This document shows, one piece after another, positions 42,314 to 51,029 of a stretch of DNA of 64,000 nucleotides. Made by a program: the position numbers and the translations under genes. Below the pieces are notes generated by a model. That model worked only from the letters and a program-made list of their open reading frames with translations. It was not told the origin of the DNA and searched no databases. This stretch comes from Actinomadura chibensis NBRC 106107 (GTDB lineage: Bacteria; Actinomycetota; Actinomycetes; Streptosporangiales; Streptosporangiaceae), in the NCBI RefSeq assembly GCF_001552135.1, contig NZ_BCQP01000059.1, positions 18,483 through 82,482 of the forward strand. The letters run 5' to 3'. Position 1 is the first letter of the stretch, and each line of letters opens with the position of its first letter.

Positions 42314-42345
42314 GGAACGTACGTTCCCCATCACGCCCCTGTCAA
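42314..42345 (-). promoter_or_regulatory. cbtB promoter with palindrome over the -10
   Basis: On the minus strand TTGACA (42345-42340), an 18-base spacer, then TACGTT (42321-42316). The -10 lies inside the perfect 14-bp palindrome GGAACGTACGTTCC at 42314-42327, just ahead of the riboswitch. Suggests a protein repressor in addition to the riboswitch. Confidence 0.6.
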
Positions 42346-42358
42346 TGAGGTGTGACAT

Positions 42359-43528
42359 TCATTCCACCCCGAAGAGGGGTTCGTCGGGGGACCGGATCTC
42401 CTGGCTCGGGAGGCCGTTCGGGTGCTCGCGGCGGACGCGGTCCACGCAGGACAGCGCGATGCCGAGGTGCTCGCGCTTGCTGGCCTCGTAGAACGCCGAC
42501 GCGGACGCCGACAGTTTCGGCGAGGCGTGCAGCGGCTTGTCGGAGACGCAGAGCAGCGTGGCGTTCGGGATGCGGTAGCGGAAGCCGTTCGCCGCGATCG
42601 TCGCCGACTCCATGTCGACGGCGACGGCCCGCGACGCCTGCATCGCGGCGAGCGTCGTGGCCTGGTTGAACTCCCAGTTCCGGTTCGCGGTGGTGTGGAC
42701 GACGCCGAGCCGGTGGCGGGCGTCGCGCTCGTCCAGCGCGTCGAGCAGGAACGTGTTCAGCCGGTGGTTCGGGATCACCGGGACGGTGAGCGGCAGCACG
42801 CGGTCGAGGACGTGGTCCTCGCGCAGGTAGGAGGTCGCGAGGACGAAGTCGCCGAGCCGCTGGTGGTTCCGCAGCCCGCCGCAGTGCCCGATCATGATCA
42901 TCGCGTCCGGGCGCAGGACGGCGAGGTGGTCGGTCACGGTCTTGGCGTTGGACGGCCCGACCCCGATGTTGACCAGGCTCACGCCGTCGTGGTGCCAGGC
43001 GGGCATCTGCACGTCGGGACGCGCGGGCCCCTCGGCGTCCGGGAACCGTTCCTTGAACGCCTCGACGTGCATCGCGTAATTGGTGAACAGGACGTAGCGT
43101 CCGAACGACTCGGCGGGAGTTCCGCAGTAATGCGACAGCCGGTCCAGAGACAGCGCCATGCGTTCCGGGCCGAACAGGAACAGTTTCTTCGCGCGCAGGT
43201 CGAAGCGCTCCTCGTCGAGCGCGGCGAAGAACTCGGGATCGGTGAACGGGAGCGCGCGCCGCGACGGGCGCGCCGTCACCGCCGCGCCCTTGCGGAGCAG
43301 CGCGGTCAGTTCGCGCCGCAGATAGTCGCGGATGGCGGCCGGCCGCGCGAACTCCCCGGTGATGCGCGGATTGTGCTCCGACCAGGGACGGACGACCTCC
43401 AGCATCGGATACCAGCCGTCGGCGTCGACGCCGTCGAGCACGTCGAGCAACCGCCCGACGCCCTTGCCCACTTCGGCGGGATTCAGACCGGCGCCGTCGA
43501 CGACTTCTTCCACGCTGGCACCGTACAT
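42359..43528 (-). CDS. amn: AMP nucleosidase
   Basis: 389 residues with ATG 43528 (GGCGG upstream); GTG 43552 would add 8 residues. Conserved segments: LFTNYAMHVEAFKERF, VSLVNIGVGPSNAKTVTDHL, MIGHCGGLRNHQRLGDFVLA and AVDMESATIAANGFRY, which match Amn (AMP to adenine plus ribose 5-phosphate). The N-terminal Amn domain is shorter than in E. coli. It ends just before the cbtB promoter on the same strand, apparently its own transcription unit. Confidence 0.88.
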   Translation of the reverse strand: MYGASVEEVVDGAGLNPAEVGKGVGRLLDVLDGVDADGWYPMLEVVRPWSEHNPRITGEFARPAAIRDYLRRELTALLRKGAAVTARPSRRALPFTDPEFFAALDEERFDLRAKKLFLFGPERMALSLDRLSHYCGTPAESFGRYVLFTNYAMHVEAFKERFPDAEGPARPDVQMPAWHHDGVSLVNIGVGPSNAKTVTDHLAVLRPDAMIMIGHCGGLRNHQRLGDFVLATSYLREDHVLDRVLPLTVPVIPNHRLNTFLLDALDERDARHRLGVVHTTANRNWEFNQATTLAAMQASRAVAVDMESATIAANGFRYRIPNATLLCVSDKPLHASPKLSASASAFYEASKREHLGIALSCVDRVRREHPNGLPSQEIRSPDEPLFGVE

Positions 43529-43912
43529 CGCGACCGCCGACGACCGGATCACTCGGGGCGGCCCAGTCCCATTTGCCCGTAACCGGCGACTGAGCGTTCA
43601 CCGGCCGGAACGGCGCGTAGAGGGGATGGCCCGGAGTGTTTCCCGAAGGTCCGGTTTTCACAATCCGAGGAAAGATCATTTCGGTTCGCGGTGACGGGGC
43701 CGTGCGGGCCGCTCGATTGGCCCCCGGCCCGGACGGCGTGGTCCGGCCCGTGAAATGCGGTGGTGCGGCGGGCGGCGCCGCCGGACCGTGTGATCGACAA
43801 TCGAGGCGTGGTCCAATTCGGATGTTAACAGGGGCCATGAACGGCCCCTGTCCCGCGCTTCCGCAGAATCGGTCAGAAACTGTCAAAAGTGGTCAGTATG
43901 GGCCATGGTCGG
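43529..43912. other. Gene-free region between amn and phoD
   Basis: 384 bases with no convincing coding frame. It holds the phoD terminator (43828-43851) and three GGTCAG hexamers: GGTCAGAAACTG at about 43873, GGTCAGTATG at about 43893 and GGTCAGAACTG at about 43912, interleaved with TGTCAAAAG. The repeats are 20 bases apart, so they are on one helix face and could be an activator or response-regulator site; no gene starts next to them on the plus strand. Confidence 0.4.
43828..43851 (-). terminator. Terminator after phoD
   Basis: ACAGGGGCC at 43828-43836 pairs perfectly with GGCCCCTGT at 43843-43851 around ATGAAC. It lies about 60 bases beyond the phoD stop in its direction of transcription, with TTAACATC following. 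Confidence 0.65.
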
Positions 43913-45574
43913 TCAGAACTGATCGTCGTCCACGGCGTAGCGGCGCCCGGTCCGCTTCAGCGTCCGTGCCTCGCGCTCCGGCGAGAGCTGGTCGACCACG
44001 CTGATCCCGGGCCGTCCCGCCTCCACCGCGAAGCGCGCGGCGGTCGTGACCGTCGTCTCGCCGGGCGTCCAGACCGAGCTGACGAGCCGGAGCGAGGCGA
44101 GCAGCCGGGCGGGGGAGACGTCGCAGACGACGTAGCCGCGCAGGTTCCCGATGTACTTCCAGTGCGGGCTCTCCGCCATGATCGGGTCGTACTTCTTGTG
44201 GAACGGGACCGGGTCGGAGTCGCCGCCGGAGCTGATCGACGTCCCGGTGATCTCCGCGCCGACGACCGGGGAGTCCGGGTCGTCGAAGTCGGGTTTCAGG
44301 TCGCAGACCCAGGTCGCGTGCCGGTCGCCGGTGAGCACCACCGGGTTGGACGTCTCGCCGGACCCGAAGAACTCCAGCAGGCGGCGGCGCTGCACGCGGT
44401 AGCCGTCCCAGTTGTCGAAGTCGAAGACCTGCTCGGGCCCGAGCTTGCGGTCGTTGGACGCCCACATCACCTGGTTGGCGAGCAGGTTCCACCGGGCGCC
44501 GGAGTCGGACAGGCCGTCCAGCAGCCACTCCTCCTGCTCGGCGCCGGTCATCGTGCGGTCCGGGTCGTTCGCCTCGTCCAGCGTGGACGGCTGGTCGTCG
44601 CGGTACTGCCGGGTGTCGAGCACGTGGACGGTCGCGAGGCGGCCGAACCCGACCCGGCGGTACAGCCGCGCGTCGATGCCGTGCGGACGCGCCGCCCGGC
44701 GCAGCGGCATGTGCTCGTAGTACGCCTGGAACGCGGCGGCCCGGCGGGCGAGGAACTTGTCGTGCGGCTGCTTGGCCGGGTCCTGCGGGATCTCGCCCGC
44801 CCAGTTGTTGTCGACCTCGTGGTCGTCCCAGGTCGCGATCCAGGGGAAGGCGGCGTGCGCCGCCTGGAGGTTGGCGTCGGTCTTGTACTGCGCGTGCCGG
44901 TTGCGGTACTCGGCCAGCGTGTACGGCTCGCCCTTGCCCTCATGGGTGCGGACGGTCGTGGTCTTCGGCACCGACTCGTAGATGTAGTCGCCGAGGAACG
45001 CGAGGAACGCGACGTCTTCCTCGGCGAGGTGGCGGTAGGCGGTGAAGTAGCCGTCCTGCCAGTTCTGGCAGGACGCGAACGCGAACCGCAGCCGCCGGTT
45101 GACCGCGCCGTCCTCGGGCGCGGTCCGGGTCCGGCCGACGGGCGAGACCTCGTCGCCCGCGCGGAACCGGTAGAAGTACTCGCGGTCCGGGCGCAGCCCG
45201 GCGGCCTCGACGTGCACCGAGTGCCCGGACTCGGGGCGCGCCGTCACGACGCCGCGGGCGCGGACCCGCTGGAAGCGCTCGTCCTCGGCGACCTGCCAGC
45301 TCACCGGCACCGGACTCGACGGCATGCCGCCGCCGTCGAGCGGCTTCGGCGCGAGCCGCGTCCACAGCACGACGCCGTCCGGCAGCGGGTCGCCGGACGC
45401 GACGCCCAGCGTGAACAGCCCCGACGGCAGGGGGACGCCGCCGTACGAGCGGACGGCGGCGAGCGCGCCGTCCGGGCCGACCAGCGCGGGACCGAGCAGG
45501 ACGTGCCCGGCCGCCAGCGCCGAGGCGGCTCCGCCGGTGGCGAGGAAGCGACGGCGAGGAAATCTCTCCGACAT
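43913..45574 (-). CDS. phoD: Secreted alkaline phosphatase D family protein
   Basis: 553 residues from ATG 45574 with AAAGGAGG five bases upstream. Tat signal: PRRRFLATGGAASALAAG, cleavage probably near residue 40. PhoD N-terminal domain to about 150, then the metallophosphatase core (ASCQNWQDGYFTAYRHL, FLGDYIYE, ATWDDHEVDNNWAG, VVLTGDRHATWVCD). Calcium/iron-dependent phosphodiesterase-phosphomonoesterase for phosphate scavenging; substrate range not deducible. Confidence 0.93.
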   Translation of the reverse strand: MSERFPRRRFLATGGAASALAAGHVLLGPALVGPDGALAAVRSYGGVPLPSGLFTLGVASGDPLPDGVVLWTRLAPKPLDGGGMPSSPVPVSWQVAEDERFQRVRARGVVTARPESGHSVHVEAAGLRPDREYFYRFRAGDEVSPVGRTRTAPEDGAVNRRLRFAFASCQNWQDGYFTAYRHLAEEDVAFLAFLGDYIYESVPKTTTVRTHEGKGEPYTLAEYRNRHAQYKTDANLQAAHAAFPWIATWDDHEVDNNWAGEIPQDPAKQPHDKFLARRAAAFQAYYEHMPLRRAARPHGIDARLYRRVGFGRLATVHVLDTRQYRDDQPSTLDEANDPDRTMTGAEQEEWLLDGLSDSGARWNLLANQVMWASNDRKLGPEQVFDFDNWDGYRVQRRRLLEFFGSGETSNPVVLTGDRHATWVCDLKPDFDDPDSPVVGAEITGTSISSGGDSDPVPFHKKYDPIMAESPHWKYIGNLRGYVVCDVSPARLLASLRLVSSVWTPGETTVTTAARFAVEAGRPGISVVDQLSPEREARTLKRTGRRYAVDDDQF

Positions 45575-45671
45575 ACCACCCTCCTTTTTGGATCAATATC
45601 GGAGGATGGCGGGAATTCGGGTGCCGCGGTTAGCGATGCGTGCCGACACCGCGACGACGATGGCACGAATC

Positions 45672-45688
45672 GACAAAACCCTTTTGTC
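45672..45688. promoter_or_regulatory. AT-rich inverted repeat at amidase 3' end / phoD upstream region
   Basis: GACAAAA-CCC-TTTTGTC, 7 perfect pairs around a 3-base loop, overlapping the amidase stop. It could end amidase transcription or serve as an operator about 100 bases upstream of phoD. Direction cannot be decided. Confidence 0.4.
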
Positions 45689-47096
45689 AGAGGTCCGGGC
45701 GCGGCAGCGGCGGAAGGGCCCGCTCGACCGCCTCGCCGATCGCGAGCAGCCGCGCGTCCGACGACACCGGGCCCACGATCTCCAGGCCGATCGGCAGGCC
45801 GTCGCGGGACATCCCGGACGGCACCGACAGGCACGGCAGCCCGGCCGTGCTCGGCGGGTCCGTGTTGCGGATGTAGGTGAGGAAGGTGTCGACGGTGTTG
45901 CCGTTCAGCTCGACCGTCCGGTCCTCGCCGGAGGGGCGGTGCGGCCGCGCGGTCAGCGGCGTCGTCGGGACGACGAGCGCGCTCAGGTCGTCGTCCTCGA
46001 AGTAGCGGGCGTAGGCGGCGCGCAGCGCCGGACGGTGCACCGCGATCGCCTCCCGGTACGCGGCGGCGGACACGACGTCGGCGTCGAGCACCGACTCCAG
46101 CGTGTCCCGGATGGCCGCGATCGACACCTGCCCCACCAGGCCGCGCAGCGTCATCGGCACCGAATGCTGGTAGAGGTAGGCGGACAGCTCGCGTCCCACC
46201 TCGTACAGGACGACGGTGAAGCTCGCCAGCTCGTTCAGCCGCAGCAGGCCGGGGACGTCCCGCTCCACCAGCACCGCCCCGCGCGCGGCCAGCTCCGACA
46301 GCGCGCGTTCGGTCGCCACCGCGACGTCGAGGTCGAGGTCGTCGTAGAAATGCCCGGTCGGCACCCCGAGCCGGAGCCCGGACAGGTCGACGGTCAGGTC
46401 GGGGTCGGCCCCGGCGGGCGCGCAGAGCGCGTCGATCAGCCGGACGTCCGCCACCGAGCGGGCGAGGGGCCCGAGCGTGTCCCGGGTGGGGGAGATCGGC
46501 ACCACGCCGCGCGGGTCGTAGCGCCCGTGCGTCGGACGGAACCCGACGCACCCGCACAGCGCCGCCGGGATGCGGCACGACCCGCCGGTGTCCCCGCCGA
46601 TCCCGAACGGGACGAGCCCGGCCGCGACGCCCGCCGCCGTCCCGCCGCTGCTCCCGCCGGGGATGCGGGTCTCGTCGTAGGGGTTGCCGACCGCGCCGAA
46701 CGCGGGGCTGTTGCACGTCATGCCGAACGACAGCTCGCCGGGTGCCTGCTTGCCCATCAGCGTCCCGCCCGCGCCGAGCAGCGTCTCCGCGATCGGCGCG
46801 TTGCGGCCCGGCCGCCAGTCGCGCAGCGCCGGGGTCCCGGCCGTGGTCGGCAGGTCGTCGGTGTCGATGACGTCCTTGAGCGCGAACGGCAGCCCGTGCA
46901 GCGGCCCGGTCCGGCCCCGGCCGCCGCGGACCGCCCGCCGGACGAGGTCGGGCTCGTGCGAGATGTAGGTGTTGAGCCGCGCCAGCCGATCGGTGCGCTC
47001 GATCAGCGCCTCGGCGTACTCGGCGAGGTCGAGCTCGCCGTCGCGCAGCATCCGGACCGCGTCGACGGCGGACAGCCAGTGCGGGTCTTCAGCCAT
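45687..47096 (-). CDS. Amidase-signature hydrolase
   Basis: 469 residues from ATG 47096. The Ser-cisSer-Lys triad is readable: Lys in PFALKDVID, cis-Ser in PGGSSGGTAAGVAAG, nucleophile Ser in GDTGGSCRIPAA. A C-terminal segment GLPCLSVPSGM closes the fold. Closest in pattern to arylacetamide/mandelamide/indoleacetamide hydrolases. It lies 92 bases downstream of paaE on the same strand, so supply of phenylacetate from phenylacetamide is a plausible role, but it may be an independent gene. Confidence 0.9.
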   Translation of the reverse strand: MAEDPHWLSAVDAVRMLRDGELDLAEYAEALIERTDRLARLNTYISHEPDLVRRAVRGGRGRTGPLHGLPFALKDVIDTDDLPTTAGTPALRDWRPGRNAPIAETLLGAGGTLMGKQAPGELSFGMTCNSPAFGAVGNPYDETRIPGGSSGGTAAGVAAGLVPFGIGGDTGGSCRIPAALCGCVGFRPTHGRYDPRGVVPISPTRDTLGPLARSVADVRLIDALCAPAGADPDLTVDLSGLRLGVPTGHFYDDLDLDVAVATERALSELAARGAVLVERDVPGLLRLNELASFTVVLYEVGRELSAYLYQHSVPMTLRGLVGQVSIAAIRDTLESVLDADVVSAAAYREAIAVHRPALRAAYARYFEDDDLSALVVPTTPLTARPHRPSGEDRTVELNGNTVDTFLTYIRNTDPPSTAGLPCLSVPSGMSRDGLPIGLEIVGPVSSDARLLAIGEAVERALPPLPRPDL

Positions 47097-47188
47097 GGGG
47101 ACACCGTCCTACAGGGCGGGGCCCGAGCGCGAGGCCCGTGTTTCACTCCGTGGATCAGCCCCCGGAAAGAGCGGGCCCGGGCGGCGCG

Positions 47189-48268
47189 TCAGGCGTCGTA
47201 GTCGACCGTGAGCCGGTCGGTGACCGGGACGGACTGGCAGGTCAGCACGTACCCCGCCGCGACCTCCGCCGGTTCCAGCGCGAAGTTGCGGCGCATGCGG
47301 ACCTCGCCGTCCAGGACGCGCGCCCGGCAGGTGCCGCACACCCCGCCCTTGCAGGCGAACGGCAGGTCGGGGCGGAGCCGCTGCGCCGATTCGAGGACGG
47401 TCGCGTCCCGCGGCTGCGCGACGGTCGTCGACCGGCCGTCCAGCACGACGGTGACCTCGCTCGCCGGGCCGGTCGGCTCGGGACGCCGCCGGTCGGGCTC
47501 CGGCGGCACCTCGTCCACGTGGAACAGCTCCTGGTGGACGCGCTCGTCCGGCACCCCGAACCCGCGCAGGACGCGCCGCGCGCCGGTGACCATCCCGAAC
47601 GGCCCGCACAGCCACCAGTGCGCGACGTCCGCGACGGGGACGAGGCGCGGCAGCAGCACGCGCAGCCGGTCGGCGTCGAGCCGCCCGCTGAACAGCTCCG
47701 CCTCGCGCGGCTCCTGCGACAGGACGTGCGCCAGCTCGAACCGGTCGGGGTGGGCGTCCTTCAGGTCGGCCAGCTCGTCGGCGAACATGACCGTCCCGCT
47801 GCGCCGGTTCCCGTACAGGACGGTGACCCGGCTCGCCGGGTCGGCGGCGAGGGCGGTCGCGGCGAGTGACAGCACCGGCGTGATCCCCGACCCGGCGGCG
47901 ATCAGCACGTGGTGCGCGCCGGGCTGGTCGGGGAGCGTGAACGTCCCGGCCGGCGGGAGCACGTCCACGACGTCGCCCGGGCGCACCTCGCGCACGAGCC
48001 ACGACGAGAACAGCCCGCCCGGGATCTCGCGGACGCCGACCCGCGGCGCGGCCCCGGCCGCCGCGCAGATCGAGTACGAGCGGCGCTCCTCGCTCCCGTC
48101 GGGCAGGACGCGGCGCAGTGTGAGGAACTGCCCGGGCCGGAAGTCGTAGACGTCGGCGAGCTCCGGCGGCACGTCGAAGGTGACGGCGGCGGCGTCGTCG
48201 CACAGCCGCTCGACGCCCGCGACCCGCAGCGGGTGGAAGCCGCGCCGCCGCACCGTGGCAGTCGCCAT
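47189..48268 (-). CDS. paaE: Phenylacetyl-CoA epoxidase reductase subunit
   Basis: 359 residues from ATG 48268, directly after the paaD stop. Flavodoxin-reductase domain (FRPGQFLTLR, ERRSYSIC, LIAAGSGITPVLSLAA) and a C-terminal plant-type 2Fe-2S ferredoxin with CKGGVCGTCRARV and a distal Cys (YVLTCQSVPV). Passes electrons from NADPH to PaaA. Last gene of the paa operon. Confidence 0.95.
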   Translation of the reverse strand: MATATVRRRGFHPLRVAGVERLCDDAAAVTFDVPPELADVYDFRPGQFLTLRRVLPDGSEERRSYSICAAAGAAPRVGVREIPGGLFSSWLVREVRPGDVVDVLPPAGTFTLPDQPGAHHVLIAAGSGITPVLSLAATALAADPASRVTVLYGNRRSGTVMFADELADLKDAHPDRFELAHVLSQEPREAELFSGRLDADRLRVLLPRLVPVADVAHWWLCGPFGMVTGARRVLRGFGVPDERVHQELFHVDEVPPEPDRRRPEPTGPASEVTVVLDGRSTTVAQPRDATVLESAQRLRPDLPFACKGGVCGTCRARVLDGEVRMRRNFALEPAEVAAGYVLTCQSVPVTDRLTVDYDA

Positions 48269-48805
48269 TCAGATCTCCTTGAAGTGCTCGAACGGCTCCC
48301 GGCACGCCTCGCAGCGGCGCAGCGACTTGCAGGCCGTCGCGCCGAACCGGGACAGCTCGACCGTGTCGGCGGAGCCGCAGCGGGGGCACGGGACGCGGCG
48401 GGTCGGCCCGAGCGTCAGCGGGATCGGGCGGCGTTCCTCGTGGGGGGACGACCCCCCACACCCCCCGGAAACCCCTCCGGAGGCGCGGCGCGGCGCACGG
48501 CCGGGCGGGGCGACCCCGGCCGCCGCGAGCTTGCCGCGCCCCGACTCGCTGATCCAGTCGCTCGTCCACGGCGGGTCGAGGACGGTCCGCACGCTGACGT
48601 CGGTGTATCCGGCCTCGGCCAGCCGCGCCCTGAGGTCGTCGCGCATCGCGTCCAGGGCGGGGCAGCCGGTGTAGGTGGGGGTGATCGTCACCTCGACGCG
48701 TCCCGCGCGCTCGGTCACGTCGCGCAGGACGCCCAGCTCCGCGAGCGTCAGCAGCGGCAGCTCCGGATCGGTGACCGTCTCGGCGACGGCGCGGGCGCTC
48801 ACCAT
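48269..48805 (-). CDS. paaD: Phenylacetyl-CoA epoxidase maturation subunit
   Basis: 178 residues from ATG 48805; GTG 48802 is an alternative. N-terminal DUF59-like domain (DPELPLLTLAELGVLRDV, TPTYTGCPALDAM) and C-terminal zinc ribbon (VPCPRCGSADT, ACKSLRRCEACREPFEHFKEI). The stretch RASGGVSGGCGGSSPHEERR, around residues 115-134, is encoded by the palindromic element and I would expect it to be absent in relatives, where the text runs from APR almost straight into PLTLGPTR. It adds an extra Cys. Confidence 0.92.
   Translation of the reverse strand: MVSARAVAETVTDPELPLLTLAELGVLRDVTERAGRVEVTITPTYTGCPALDAMRDDLRARLAEAGYTDVSVRTVLDPPWTSDWISESGRGKLAAAGVAPPGRAPRRASGGVSGGCGGSSPHEERRPIPLTLGPTRRVPCPRCGSADTVELSRFGATACKSLRRCEACREPFEHFKEI
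48435..48490 (+). repeat. Palindromic element inserted in frame in paaD
   Basis: GTGGGGGGACGACCCCCCAC at 48440-48459, identical to the cobN copy, followed by ACACCCCCCGGAAACCCCTCC. It is oriented against the host gene, whereas the cobN copy runs with it. Limits are approximate. Confidence 0.75.
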
Positions 48806-49671
48806 GTCGCCCCCGGGTGGGCGCGGGCCACGCTCTGCATCTCCGCGAGCAGGTCGGCGAGGGCGGGGGTGTGGTCGCCGCTCCGTCCGGCCAGGCGCGG
48901 CGGCTCGGGATCGGGGAGCCGGAGCGTCGCCGTCGCCAGCACCTCGCTGGTCACGGCGTCGAACTCGGCGCGCACGCCGGACGGGTCGACGCCCACGCCC
49001 GCCTCCGCCATCCGTCGTTCCACGTCGTGGACGCCGAACAGCTCGCCGGTCAGCGGCCACAGCTCGTCCACCGCCCGCTGCGCGCGGGCGTGGGAGACGT
49101 CGGTGCCGTCGCCGAGGCGGATCGTCCACAGCGCGGCGTGGTCGCGGTGGTAGGCGACCTCCTTGACGCCCTTCGCCGCGATCGCCGCGAGGACCGGGTC
49201 GCGGGACGCGCCGAGCCGGTCCAGCAGCGCCAGCCGCCACGTCGAGAACAGCAGCAGCCGGACGACGGAGTGCGCGAAGTCCCCGTTCGGGACCTCGGTG
49301 AGGCGGACGCCGCGGAAGTCGGCGGCGTCCCGGAAGAAGGCCAGGTCGTCCTCGCCGCGCCCGGCGTCCTCGGCGGCGCCCGCGCGGGCCAGCAGCAGCC
49401 GCGCCTGGCCGAGCAGGTCGAGCGCGACGTTGGCGAGCGCGACCTCCTCCTCCAGCTCGGGCGCGTGCGTGCACCACTCCTGGAGGCGGTGCGACATGAT
49501 CAGCGCGTCGTCGCCGAGCATCAGGCAGTAGGACGCGAGGTCGGCGCGGTCGACCCCGTCCGGGACGGCCGTGTCGACGCCCGCCAGCGGGTCGTGGAAC
49601 CCGGTGCCGAACGCCCAGCGGGCCTCGTCGTTGTCCTCGGCGATCGCGCCGAGCGCGTTGTCGAACGACAT
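48799..49671 (-). CDS. paaC: Phenylacetyl-CoA epoxidase structural subunit
   Basis: 290 residues from ATG 49671. Ferritin-like four-helix protein (DDALIMSHRLQEWCTHAPELE, ANVALDLLGQARLLL, EVAYHRDHAALWTIRLGDGT). It supports PaaA without a full diiron set. The stop overlaps the paaD start; 8 bases separate its start from the paaB stop. Confidence 0.95.
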   Translation of the reverse strand: MSFDNALGAIAEDNDEARWAFGTGFHDPLAGVDTAVPDGVDRADLASYCLMLGDDALIMSHRLQEWCTHAPELEEEVALANVALDLLGQARLLLARAGAAEDAGRGEDDLAFFRDAADFRGVRLTEVPNGDFAHSVVRLLLFSTWRLALLDRLGASRDPVLAAIAAKGVKEVAYHRDHAALWTIRLGDGTDVSHARAQRAVDELWPLTGELFGVHDVERRMAEAGVGVDPSGVRAEFDAVTSEVLATATLRLPDPEPPRLAGRSGDHTPALADLLAEMQSVARAHPGATW

Positions 49672-49679
49672 GGCGGACC

Positions 49680-49964
49680 TCAGATGTGCGGGACGTTCTC
49701 GGGAATGTCGTAGAACGTCGGATGCCGGTAGACCTTGTCGCCGCTCGGGGCGAAGAACGGGTCCTTCTCGTCCGGGCTGGACGCGGTGATGTCCCGCGCC
49801 TTCACCACCCAGATGCTGACGCCCTCGTTCCGCCGCGTGTACAGGTCGCGGGCGTTGCGCAGCGCCATCGTGTCGTCGGCCGCGCGCAGCGACCCGACGT
49901 GCACGTGGTTCAGCCCGCGCTTCCCCCGGACGAACACCTCGTAGAGCGGCCAGTCCTTGTCCAT
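49680..49964 (-). CDS. paaB: Phenylacetyl-CoA epoxidase subunit PaaB
   Basis: 94 residues from ATG 49964, sharing one base with the paaA stop (TGATG). Sequence DWPLYEVFVRGKRGLNHVHV, RNARDLYTRRNEGVSIWVV and KDPFFAPSGDKVYRHPTFY is typical. Bridges PaaAC heterodimers. Confidence 0.95.
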   Translation of the reverse strand: MDKDWPLYEVFVRGKRGLNHVHVGSLRAADDTMALRNARDLYTRRNEGVSIWVVKARDITASSPDEKDPFFAPSGDKVYRHPTFYDIPENVPHI

Positions 49965-50935
49965 CACGCCTCCCTGGCCTTCGCCTTGGCCGCGTACGCG
50001 GCGGCGGCCTCGCGGACCCAGGCGCCGTCCTCGTGCGCGGCGCGCCGGACGGCGATCCGCTCCGCGTTGCAGGGGCCGTCGCCGCTGATCACCCGCTTCA
50101 GCTCCGACCAGTCGATCTCGCCGAAGTCGTGGTGCCCGCGTTCGGCGTTCCAGCGCAGGTCGGGGTCGGGGAGGGTGACGCCGAGCGCCTCCGCCTGCGG
50201 GACGGTCATGTCCACGAACCGCTGCCGCAGCTCGTCGTTCGTGTGCCGCTTGATCTTCCACGCCATGGACTGGGCGGTGTGCGTCGAGTCGGCGTCCGGC
50301 GGGCCGAACATCATCAGCGACGGCCACCACCAGCGGTTCACGGCGTCCTGCACCATCTCGCGCTGGGCCTCGGTGCCGCGCATCAGCGTCATCAGCAGCT
50401 CGTAGCCCTGCCGCTGATGGAACGACTCCTCCTTGCAGATCCGGATCATCGCCCGCGCGTAGGGGCCGTAGGAGCTGCGGCACAGCGGCACCTGGTTGCA
50501 GATGGCCGCGCCGTCCACCAGCCAGCCGATCACGCCGACGTCCGCGAACGTCAGCGTCGGGTAGTTGAAGATGGACGAGTACTTCTGCCGCCCGGAGATC
50601 AGCCTGCCGGTCAGCTCGGACCGGTCGGCGCCGAGCGTCTCGGCCGCCGAGTACAGGTACAGGCCGTGGCCCGCCTCGTCCTGGACCTTGGCGAGCAGGA
50701 TCGCCTTGCGGCGCAGCGACGGCGCGCGGGTGATCCAGGCGCCCTCCGGCTGCATCCCGATGATCTCGGAGTGCGCGTGCTGCGCGATCTGCCGGACCAT
50801 CGTCGCGCGGTAGGCGTCCGGCATCCAGTCGCGCGGCTCGATCCGCTGGTCGCGGGCGACCGTCCGCTCGAAACGCGCCGCCGCGGCCGCGGGCTCGGCC
50901 GCGCGGGCCTCGGCCGTCCCGGTGCTCGGAGCCAT
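49964..50935 (-). CDS. paaA: Phenylacetyl-CoA epoxidase catalytic subunit
   Basis: 323 residues from ATG 50935 with GAGGAGG upstream. Diiron ligands visible in KVQDEAGHGLYLYSAAE and CKEESFHQRQGYELLM. Forms ring-1,2-epoxyphenylacetyl-CoA. First gene of the operon; an operator for the divergent TetR lies 17 bases upstream. Other paa genes (ligase, isomerase, hydrolase) are not in the window. Confidence 0.96.
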   Translation of the reverse strand: MAPSTGTAEARAAEPAAAAARFERTVARDQRIEPRDWMPDAYRATMVRQIAQHAHSEIIGMQPEGAWITRAPSLRRKAILLAKVQDEAGHGLYLYSAAETLGADRSELTGRLISGRQKYSSIFNYPTLTFADVGVIGWLVDGAAICNQVPLCRSSYGPYARAMIRICKEESFHQRQGYELLMTLMRGTEAQREMVQDAVNRWWWPSLMMFGPPDADSTHTAQSMAWKIKRHTNDELRQRFVDMTVPQAEALGVTLPDPDLRWNAERGHHDFGEIDWSELKRVISGDGPCNAERIAVRRAAHEDGAWVREAAAAYAAKAKAREA

Positions 50936-50951
50936 CGGGCCTCCTCGAATT

Positions 50952-50969
50952 ACCGACCGTCCGTTCAGT
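50952..50969. promoter_or_regulatory. Operator between paaA and its TetR regulator
   Basis: ACCGACCGTCCGTTCAGT; its halves fit AC(C/T)GA(C/A)CG against CG(T/G)TC(A/G)GT, an imperfect 18-bp palindrome. AT-rich GAATATACC follows. Position fits repression of paaA by the divergent TetR protein until phenylacetyl-CoA is present. Confidence 0.6.
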
Positions 50970-51029
50970 CAGAATATACCTCGCGAACCGGCCCGCGGAG
51001 AAGCCGCACGACCCCGGGACGCTGCGATA

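Noticed and set aside
43549..43800. 83-codon minus-strand frame between amn and phoD
   Set aside because: No ribosome site, Ser/Gly/Arg-rich product, no sign of conserved structure.
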